Assembly: GCA_913052275.1 (NCBI GenBank)
Contig: CAJXDX010000011.1
Location: 1-19,328, forward strand
Direction of reading: 5' to 3'
Length of the DNA: 19,328 bases
DNA from: an uncultured Pseudomonadota bacterium
Lineage (GTDB): Bacteria > SAR324 > NAC60-12
Positions 1 through 6,392 of this stretch are shown here, in pieces. Positions within the stretch are counted from its first letter, which is position 1. Every line of letters starts with the position of its first letter. The notes under the pieces were generated by a model that was given only the letters and a program-made list of their open reading frames with translations, was not told where the DNA came from and ran no database searches. The position numbers and the translations under genes are program-made.

Positions 1-841
1 ATAAACCGGCCCGATCAATTCTTGTAAGTAAGGTGACAGAAAAGTCCTGATCTTGTTTAAACCCCTCTGATATTGCCTTTTTGATGGCTGCTGGTAAATG
101 TGATGTTTGCGGATCTCCACCCCACTTTTTTGCATGGTAGGAACGAAATGCCTGCGGACTGACAACATTTTCCCCGCTGCTTTTTCTATGCATAAAAAAT
201 TCAACTTCAATGGCGCCCAGGTGTTCAACATAAGGAGTAGGAATCAGAAAACCTCTTCCGGATGCCTCTGCTCCCATTGCAACAGCACCTGCAAGCAAAG
301 ATTGCTCAAGGCGAACTCCTTTGTTTTTGATATTCGCAAAATACGAAAGTTTCTCACTGGATTCAAAGATCATTTCTGAAAACTTAATTTTTCCGCTGAT
401 TACTGCAACTTCTGCAGCATTTGGAAGCACACCGCTATAGCCTGTTTTATCTCCTGTTGTGTTGATCAGCTGATACGGTGAATGAAGCGAGAGGTCATGA
501 ACTAGGGCAGCCCTCACCAATTCGGACATATTATTTGATTCCCCTTTTGTTGAAATGAGACTGGTGACTGCAGGCTGCAAAGTTTTTTCTGATTCTGCAA
601 CACTTTCTGAATTTGCCAACTTTACTGATCCAGGCAATTCAATTTTTCCGGAAATTATTTCAAAATTACCAATTTCTATATACTTTATATTTTGCACCTG
701 CTGCAGAGGAGGTCGTTGAATTTTGAAGCTGACTTTGGGTGCACATGAAGCCGCCGTCAGACTGAATAACATACAGAGAAAAACTCTTGTAAACTTTGAA
801 GAGATGCTGGAACTTTTTGAATAATTATTTTTTTTAACCAT
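1..841 (-). CDS. Lipoprotein, third member of a tandem paralogous family (partial, runs off left edge)
   Basis: An open minus-strand frame from ATG at 841 to the window edge gives 280 residues without a stop. The N-terminus has a basic stretch, a hydrophobic segment (about 19-32) and a lipobox ending AAS-C33, so it is probably a lipoprotein; Met24 is an alternative start. After the Cys comes a motif shared with the next two genes: IQRPP (41-45), then KYIEIGNFEI (53-62), a helical stretch with SPYQLI (121-126), and VAVISGKIKF (145-154). This order recalls the N-terminal fold of CsgG, LpoB or TolB-like envelope lipoproteins, but that is inference. The TPR-like end seen in its two neighbours is not reached inside the window. 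It lies 43 bases downstream of the next lipoprotein gene, in the same direction, so it probably belongs to one operon. No clear Shine-Dalgarno is seen. The function is unknown. Confidence 0.85.
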   Translation of the reverse strand, partial: MVKKNNYSKSSSISSKFTRVFLCMLFSLTAASCAPKVSFKIQRPPLQQVQNIKYIEIGNFEIISGKIELPGSVKLANSESVAESEKTLQPAVTSLISTKGESNNMSELVRAALVHDLSLHSPYQLINTTGDKTGYSGVLPNAAEVAVISGKIKFSEMIFESSEKLSYFANIKNKGVRLEQSLLAGAVAMGAEASGRGFLIPTPYVEHLGAIEVEFFMHRKSSGENVVSPQAFRSYHAKKWGGDPQTSHLPAAIKKAISEGFKQDQDFSVTLLTRIDRAGL

Positions 842-884
842 ATTTCTGCATGTAAATATCTTACCAAGGCTGCAGGAATTTATT

Positions 885-2015
885 TCAGCGTGATTCAAAC
901 TGCCTCTTTAATTGCGGGTTTTCACGTCTTAGTCTTTCTATACGACCCAGTCCCTGTGCAAAGAGAAGATTTTCTGAATCAGCTTCCCATGCTTCCCTGT
1001 ATGTTGTGTGAGCCAGCCCATAATCTCCAATTGCTTCAAAGCAAAGTCCAAGGTTATAAAGATCATTCGGGTTAGGATCTTCTGCAGTGGCCTGCTGCAG
1101 CTGTTCAATTGCTAAATCATATGCACCAGTTTCAATCAATATTTTAGTATTTGGGTGATCACTGTTTGCTATGGGCAACGAGACAGTTTTTTCTGTAACT
1201 GCAACCCTGCGGACAAAGTTGCTGGCTATGGACAGGGCCAGATCTGCAATTATTTGTTCAAATGAAGGGAGGACTTCATCAGAGGTTTCAATTGAATCTG
1301 TTTCTTCAGGTTTAGAGGAAGTAAATTGGGTGGTTATTCCCTGAAATATTTTCTGAAAACTCTCCATGTTTCTTCCTCCAATCCGCTGGGCAAAAGTTCT
1401 TGTTTCAAATGTTGATGCCAGAACTTCTGTTGGCTTCAAACGGGTCATTTTTATTTCAAGTGCCAAGCTTCCACGTGCAGACTTATAAGGCCACCATACA
1501 ACCTGGTCCACTGTCAGATTTAAGCCGAGACTTCGTCTTGAACGAGGCGGCCGGAAATACTCCAGACTTTCTTTGCTCAAGTCAACTCCATCCGTTCTTT
1601 CTATTTCAAGCCAGAGTTTTCCGCTGATTACCGCGTCAACATCCTGGGTTTTGTAGCCGCGTACTGAGACTAATTGCTGCAGGGCCGCGTCATTTTCAAG
1701 TCTCTCAAATTCATCGGTAAACACTACCTTAAAGTAAGGTGTGGATGTTAAAAGATTTATGACCCTTGATCTTACAGAACTGCTGATAGTTTTTTGCTGC
1801 TCTTCATTCAGCAAAACAGGGTGAGTTTTCCAAACACCGTTTCTCTCAGTTTTAAATTTAATTGCCAGCTGGCCGATCTCAAATGCACCTACAGCCACTT
1901 TCCTGATCTCTCTGGTATTGATTTCAGCAGGAGAACGAACAGACAGTGTAGCTGCAGCGCAGCTCGTCAGCAGGAATGCGGCGATGATTAATATCAGATG
2001 TTTTTGATTAAACAT
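885..2015 (-). CDS. Lipoprotein with CsgG/LpoB-like N-terminal half and C-terminal TPR
   Basis: 376 residues. A short signal peptide ends in the lipobox LTS-C19. The motif RKVAVGAFEI (38-47) is followed by a helix with TPYFKVVF (92-99) and DAVISGKLWL (127-136), the same order as in both neighbours. The middle holds an aromatic-rich region (VVWWPYK) and then a glutamate-rich linker. The C-terminus, about 290-358, looks like one or two TPR units, with DLYNLGLCFEAIGDY and the ending FAQGLGRIERL, closely matching the next gene upstream. The TPR suggests protein contacts and the lipid anchor suggests a place on the inner face of the outer membrane. A strong AGGAGGG lies at 2035-2041 but 19 bases before the ATG, further than usual. 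It is separated from its neighbours by 33 and 43 bases. The function is not known. Confidence 0.88.
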   Translation of the reverse strand: MFNQKHLILIIAAFLLTSCAAATLSVRSPAEINTREIRKVAVGAFEIGQLAIKFKTERNGVWKTHPVLLNEEQQKTISSSVRSRVINLLTSTPYFKVVFTDEFERLENDAALQQLVSVRGYKTQDVDAVISGKLWLEIERTDGVDLSKESLEYFRPPRSRRSLGLNLTVDQVVWWPYKSARGSLALEIKMTRLKPTEVLASTFETRTFAQRIGGRNMESFQKIFQGITTQFTSSKPEETDSIETSDEVLPSFEQIIADLALSIASNFVRRVAVTEKTVSLPIANSDHPNTKILIETGAYDLAIEQLQQATAEDPNPNDLYNLGLCFEAIGDYGLAHTTYREAWEADSENLLFAQGLGRIERLRRENPQLKRQFESR

Positions 2016-2048
2016 AAAATTTTTTAAAATTTTTCCCTCCTGTATTTT

Positions 2049-3344
2049 TTACTTTTGAATTTGTTTAGCCAGTGTTCGTCTTTCAGCAAGATAACTTCGG
2101 GTACGTCCTACACCCTGAGCGTATATTTTGGTTCCGGGTTTTTTCTCCAGTGCAGTAATGTAAAATCTTCGTGCATCTTCATAATCTTCCGGACTGACTG
2201 CGCTGGCCTCATATGCGAGGCCCAGATTATACCAGTCTGCCGAATCTCGCTCATCTTCCGGAATTGCTTCAATTATTTCCCGGACTTTTTCTGCTTTTCC
2301 TTCTTTCAGCAAATTAACTGTACCTGCTTTACCACCGGTAGCTACCTCTGCATTTACCTTCACTTTGTACGGAGAAATTGTGCGGATAAAAGACATAAGT
2401 GTCTTGTTTACCAGTTGCTGAATTAGCTGATTTTTTTCTTTTTCAGGTAAGTCTTGAATACCAGGTACCGGCAAAGGTTTTTTGTTATAAAAAAATTGCC
2501 TGGGATTGCTGCGTTTTGCAACAGCCAGTTCACGTGAAGGAATTGGAAAGATAGGTATTCTGATGCTGCTGATCAGGCTGCCTAAAGTAAGGGAAATCAA
2601 GTGACTTTCCTTGATATTGCGATAGGAACCTTTTTCAGTAATGCTTCGGCCAAAATTTGCTGAATCGGCGCGTATTGCCAATGTTTCCCTTTCAAGGCCA
2701 ATGATTGTAAAACTAAAATTTGACTGTGCGAACAGGGACAGATTTTTGTATTTGTATATGCGTACAACCTGGTTTTTTGGCGGTAAGGCTTCACCCAAAC
2801 CTGCCATTGCAAATGCTGACGAAAGAGCAAGTTCTGTAACATCACTGGCAAATGCACCTCTACGGCAGACATATCCCCGCCAATTGTCCAGAGTGACTGC
2901 TTCTTCAGTAATGGCAGCGGCGGCGGCAGAAGAAATTCTTCCACCAATTCCACCAGTGCAGGTGGCAAGATCAGTAAATTGCCCCCTGTCTACTTCACCT
3001 CCGCTGATCACTTCGCCTTGAATTACAGCCACGGTTTCCTTTTCAGCTTCAATTTGTTTTTCATCAAGAGATCTTACTACACTGACCTTGAACCGACCCA
3101 TGCTGTTGAGTACTTTGGCTAATTCCTGAAGCACCTGTGATTTAATTCCAAGCTTATCGTTGTTGTCGGCAATCAAATCTTCGCGAATAAAAACTTTTTT
3201 CACCTCACGTGGCATAGTTATTCTTGAAGGCCGCTGCACTTCAAATTGAGAAAGTGTGGGTGCCGTGCATGCTGAGATCAAGACAGTGGCACTCAAATGC
3301 AATGTTAAAATGATTACTTGGTGTATTACGGTTTTCCTTTTCAT
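2049..3344 (-). CDS. Lipoprotein with CsgG/LpoB-like N-terminal half and C-terminal TPR, first gene of the cluster
   Basis: 431 residues. The signal peptide ends in the lipobox ISA-C26 and is followed by EVQRPSRIT (35-43) and KKVFIREDLI (49-58), then GRFKVSVV (83-90) and VAVIQGEVIS (105-114), aligning with the two downstream paralogues. A Gly/Ala-rich stretch near 128-145 (GGIGGRISSAAAAAI) is peculiar to this member. The middle contains VVRIYKYKNLSLFAQSNFSF, reminiscent of VVWWPYK in the second gene. The C-terminus (343-420) is TPR-like with WYNLGLAYEA and IYAQGVGRTRSYL. A GAAAG before the ATG could serve as a weak ribosome site. As the first gene after the divergent region with trpB, it probably heads an operon of three lipoproteins. 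A role in an envelope complex or export system is inferred only from the architecture. Confidence 0.88.
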   Translation of the reverse strand: MKRKTVIHQVIILTLHLSATVLISACTAPTLSQFEVQRPSRITMPREVKKVFIREDLIADNNDKLGIKSQVLQELAKVLNSMGRFKVSVVRSLDEKQIEAEKETVAVIQGEVISGGEVDRGQFTDLATCTGGIGGRISSAAAAAITEEAVTLDNWRGYVCRRGAFASDVTELALSSAFAMAGLGEALPPKNQVVRIYKYKNLSLFAQSNFSFTIIGLERETLAIRADSANFGRSITEKGSYRNIKESHLISLTLGSLISSIRIPIFPIPSRELAVAKRSNPRQFFYNKKPLPVPGIQDLPEKEKNQLIQQLVNKTLMSFIRTISPYKVKVNAEVATGGKAGTVNLLKEGKAEKVREIIEAIPEDERDSADWYNLGLAYEASAVSPEDYEDARRFYITALEKKPGTKIYAQGVGRTRSYLAERRTLAKQIQK

Positions 3345-3405
3345 TTCATCTTTCAGATTTCTAAAAGTCCGTGCAATTCACAGCGGACGCATTCCTAAAG
3401 GCTAA

Positions 3406-3434
3406 TTGACAAGCTTGGAAAATGTTCGTAGAAT
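3406..3434 (+). promoter_or_regulatory. Sigma70-type promoter for trpB
   Basis: TTGACA (3406-3411), a 17-base spacer and TAGAAT (3429-3434): a perfect -35 box and a 5/6 -10 box. Transcription would start near 3441, leaving a leader of about 40 bases. That is too short for a classical trp leader-peptide attenuator, and none is seen. The start point falls inside the candidate minus-strand promoter for the lipoprotein operon. Confidence 0.7.
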
Positions 3435-3443
3435 TTACCTCGG

Positions 3444-3472
3444 ATCATAAAACAGAAAACTGAAATATACAA
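3444..3472 (-). promoter_or_regulatory. Candidate divergent promoter for the lipoprotein operon
   Basis: On the minus strand, TTGTAT (3472-3467), a 17-base spacer and TATGAT (3449-3444). The -10 box matches 5/6 and the -35 box 3/6. The predicted start near 3437 would give a leader of about 93 bases before the ATG at 3344. It overlaps the initial transcribed region of the trpB promoter. Confidence 0.4.
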
Positions 3473-3482
3473 TATCATCTAA

Positions 3483-4727
3483 ATGACGTTTCAGACCATC
3501 ATACCCAATGAATCCGGTTATTACGGTGAATACGGGGGCATGTTCATTCCTGAAATTTTAAGGACTACTTTTGATGAGCTCATTGACGCATTTGCTGAAG
3601 CAAAAGCAGATCCGGAGTTTTGGCAGGGTTTTGTGGATGTTATGCGGAATTATTCATGCCGGCCTACTCCAATCACACCACTGGATAATTTTGCAAATTC
3701 CCTGGAAGGGAATTTCAAGGTATTTTGCAAACGTGAAGACTTAAATCATACCGGGGCTCACAAAGCAAATAATGTGATCGGTCAGGGACTGCTTGTTCAG
3801 CGGATGGGGAAAAAACGTGTAATTGCTGAAACAGGAGCGGGACAGCATGGTGTAGCCACAGCTACAATGGCCGCAAGAATGGGACTGGAATGCACAATTT
3901 ACATGGGCTCAGTTGACGTTGAACGCCAAAGACCAAATGTTTTTTGGATGGAACAGCTTGGGGCAGAGGTTGTATCCGTCACCGATGGAACTGCCACACT
4001 GAAAGACGCAATAAATGCCGCTATGAGGGACTGGGCAGAAAGCATGGAAACCACGCACTATGTGTTGGGAACAACCTGCGGCCCCCATCCATTTCCTGAA
4101 ATGGTTGCCTGGTTTCAGTCAATCATCGGCAAGGAGGCACGTCAGCAGATGCTTGACAGCACAGGCAAACTGCCTGACCTGATTTATGCCTGTGTTGGCG
4201 GCGGATCAAATGCAAGTGGAATCTTTCTCCCTTTTCTGGATGATGAATCCGTTGAATTAGTTGGAGTGGAAGCAGGGGGGAGAGGAGTGGATACGGGTTC
4301 ACATGCAGCACGCTTTTACGGCGGAAACGTGGGGATAGCTCAAGGATATAAAACGTATTTTTTCCAGGACGAAGAAGGCCAAATGCTTCACACTCATTCA
4401 ATTGCTGCAGGGCTGGACTACATTGGAGTAAGTCCGATTTTAAGTCATCTGCATGATGAAAAACGGATCCGATTTACTGCTACTGCAGATGACGCAGTTA
4501 TTTCTGCAACAAAACACCTGATTCGTTCTGAAGGGATAATTCCTGCCCTCGAAAGCAGCCACGCGTTTGCTTCAGTTATTGAAGAAGCTCCTCACATTCC
4601 CGAGGGGTCTCAGGTTTTGATTAACCTTTCCGGTCGTGGTGACAAAGATATCTTTAATATAGCTGAGGCTATTGGCGACAAAAAATGGGAGGAATTTTTA
4701 CGCCAAAAAGCTTCATCGAATCAATGA
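3483..4727 (+). CDS. trpB: Tryptophan synthase beta subunit
   Basis: 414 residues, normal length for TrpB1. It condenses indole with L-serine to tryptophan, using PLP, in the alpha2-beta2 complex in the cytoplasm. The opening GYYGEYGGMFIPE is typical. The PLP lysine is K94 in HTGAHKAN, the catalytic glutamate is E116 in ETGAGQHG (22 residues later, as in Salmonella K87/E109), the phosphate loop GGGSNA is at 239-244, and the pyridine-nitrogen serine lies in SGRGDKD near 383. One deviation is NYSCRPTPI where many homologues have a glycine before RPTP. trpA follows after 34 bases; trpF, trpC and the rest of the pathway are not in the window. A good TTGACA-17-TAGAAT promoter lies upstream. The Shine-Dalgarno is poor, and the start is chosen from the conserved N-terminus. 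Confidence 0.97.
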   Translation: MTFQTIIPNESGYYGEYGGMFIPEILRTTFDELIDAFAEAKADPEFWQGFVDVMRNYSCRPTPITPLDNFANSLEGNFKVFCKREDLNHTGAHKANNVIGQGLLVQRMGKKRVIAETGAGQHGVATATMAARMGLECTIYMGSVDVERQRPNVFWMEQLGAEVVSVTDGTATLKDAINAAMRDWAESMETTHYVLGTTCGPHPFPEMVAWFQSIIGKEARQQMLDSTGKLPDLIYACVGGGSNASGIFLPFLDDESVELVGVEAGGRGVDTGSHAARFYGGNVGIAQGYKTYFFQDEEGQMLHTHSIAAGLDYIGVSPILSHLHDEKRIRFTATADDAVISATKHLIRSEGIIPALESSHAFASVIEEAPHIPEGSQVLINLSGRGDKDIFNIAEAIGDKKWEEFLRQKASSNQ

Positions 4728-4761
4728 AAACAATAACTTGAATCTGCAGCCGGAATCTTGA

Positions 4762-5538
4762 ATGCAACTTACAGAATATCTGCGCAAACGACTTAAAACC
4801 CGCAAAATACTCTTGATGACCCATGCCGTTGTTGGTTATCCGTCGTTGGAGGATAACTGGGCAATGCTTGAGGCGATGGGAGAGGCAGATGTGGATGTGG
4901 TTGAGTTGCAGATGCCTTTCAGCGAACCGACTGCAGACGGCCCCCTGTTCGTCAGGGCTAACCAAGAGGCACTCAGGAATGGAATAAAATTGCAGGATTA
5001 TTTCAAACTGATGCAGCGGGCATCTGAGAGCTTTGAGTTTCCTGTTTTAATGATGGGCTATTGCAATACTGCATTTACCATGGGTTTCCAGGTATTTTGT
5101 GAAAATGTCAGCAGGCATGGTGGTAAAGGGTTCATAATTCCAGATTTGCCTTTCGAAGAATGCGGACAGCTTTTTGATCACAGTCTTGAATTTGGTCTTG
5201 ATCCGATCATGCTCTGTACACCGACAAACAAAGAGGAACGCCTCAGGCAAATCTGTTCACATGGAAGTGGTTTTATATACTGTGTTGCCCGTAAGGGAGT
5301 AACAGGGGAAAGCACTGTTCTTGAGCAGTCAACAGAAGATTTTTTGCTGCAGTGCAGGCAATTCACAGATTTACCGCTGGCACTGGGATTCGGTTTGTCT
5401 AAACCTGAAGAACTGAGCATGCTTCATGGAAAGGCAGAAATAGCCATCGTTGGTACAGCCCTGCTTAAAACCTGGGAGAATGATGGTGAGGAAGCCTTCC
5501 GAAGGCACTTGAATTCGTTAGCTGATGCAAGAGTCTAG
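4762..5538 (+). CDS. trpA: Tryptophan synthase alpha subunit
   Basis: 258 residues, slightly short for TrpA (usually about 260-270). It splits indole-3-glycerol phosphate to indole and glyceraldehyde-3-phosphate and passes indole to TrpB. The catalytic glutamate is E48 in VVELQMPFSEP and the catalytic aspartate is D59 in PTADGP. The common form of this motif is ELGxPFSDPxADGP, so this protein carries the less common LQMPFSEP version. The loop VARKGVTG (usually VSRxGVTG), GFGLSKPEEL and AIVGTALLK cover the phosphate-binding face of the TIM barrel. Its place 34 bases behind trpB confirms the assignment. The PhyH gene begins only 11 bases after its stop. Confidence 0.95.
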   Translation: MQLTEYLRKRLKTRKILLMTHAVVGYPSLEDNWAMLEAMGEADVDVVELQMPFSEPTADGPLFVRANQEALRNGIKLQDYFKLMQRASESFEFPVLMMGYCNTAFTMGFQVFCENVSRHGGKGFIIPDLPFEECGQLFDHSLEFGLDPIMLCTPTNKEERLRQICSHGSGFIYCVARKGVTGESTVLEQSTEDFLLQCRQFTDLPLALGFGLSKPEELSMLHGKAEIAIVGTALLKTWENDGEEAFRRHLNSLADARV

Positions 5539-5549
5539 TTTTACTGTAT

Positions 5550-6362
5550 ATGTCTTTGAAAATTACTGAAGCTGATATTGAAGCATATCAGAATGATGGT
5601 GCAGTATTAATTAAAAACCTTCTCAATGATCAAGAAGTTTCAGACTTGCGGGAAGGTATTGAGGCAAATATTTCTAATCCCAGCTTAAATTCCAAGATTG
5701 CCAGTAATGAAAACGATCCCGGCTGGTTTCTTGAAGATTTCTGCACCTGGCAGGAAAATCCGTCATACCAGAGGATAATTTTCCAAAGTTCTGTTCCTGA
5801 AGCTGCTGCAAAACTTATGCGCTCAAAGCAGGTGCGCTTATACCATGACCATATGCTGGTAAAGAAAAAGGGAACTGTACAAAGGACTCCCTGGCATCAG
5901 GACCAGCCGTATTATAACATTGAAGGGAAGCAGAACATCAGTTTCTGGATCCCAGTTGATCCAGTTCCCCTGGAATGGACACTCGAACTGGTAGCAGGCT
6001 CCCATAATGGGCCATGGTACATGCCAAGAAATTTCCTTGAAAATCAGGCAAAATGGTTTCCTGAGGGAAGTCTCAGTGAAATACCAGATATAGACGCAAA
6101 TCCGGAAAAATATCGAGTATTGAAGTGGGTACTCGAGCCGGGAGACGCTGTAGCCTTTCACATGCTGACATTGCACAGCGGTGAAGGGACAGGAGCACTT
6201 CGCAGGGTATTTTCTATTCGGATGTTAGGGGATGACATAATACATGCTCCTCGCAGCTGGAAAACCTCCCCTGATTTCCCTGGTCTTTCAGATCAGCTGC
6301 CTGCCGGAAAACCGATGGATCATGAATTATTCCCGCTTGCCTGGCCTGTTAGCCAGGCTTAA
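5550..6362 (+). CDS. Phytanoyl-CoA dioxygenase (PhyH) family Fe(II)/2-oxoglutarate oxygenase
   Basis: 270 residues. The cupin-fold PhyH family hydroxylates substrates using Fe(II), 2-oxoglutarate and O2. The iron triad can be read as H116 and D118 in TPWHQDQPYYN and H209 in MLTLHSGEG. R218/R219 in RRVFSIRML probably hold the 2-oxoglutarate carboxylate. Other family hallmarks are DGAVLIKNLL near the N-terminus, LYHDHMLVK, FWIPVDPV and LVAGSH (148-152). The family is broad (phytanoyl-CoA, ectoine, small-molecule and natural-product hydroxylases), so the substrate cannot be named. It sits 11 bases after trpA and 30 before mutS, as if co-transcribed with trpBA, although no tryptophan-linked role is known to me for this family. 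No Shine-Dalgarno is visible before the ATG. Confidence 0.88.
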   Translation: MSLKITEADIEAYQNDGAVLIKNLLNDQEVSDLREGIEANISNPSLNSKIASNENDPGWFLEDFCTWQENPSYQRIIFQSSVPEAAAKLMRSKQVRLYHDHMLVKKKGTVQRTPWHQDQPYYNIEGKQNISFWIPVDPVPLEWTLELVAGSHNGPWYMPRNFLENQAKWFPEGSLSEIPDIDANPEKYRVLKWVLEPGDAVAFHMLTLHSGEGTGALRRVFSIRMLGDDIIHAPRSWKTSPDFPGLSDQLPAGKPMDHELFPLAWPVSQA

Positions 6363-6392
6363 TTGAAACTTTCCAACCTTCACGCGTAGGCC

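Noticed and set aside
2597..2968. 123-codon minus-strand frame inside the first lipoprotein gene
   Set aside because: Lies within the well-supported lipoprotein frame, with low-complexity composition; a shadow.
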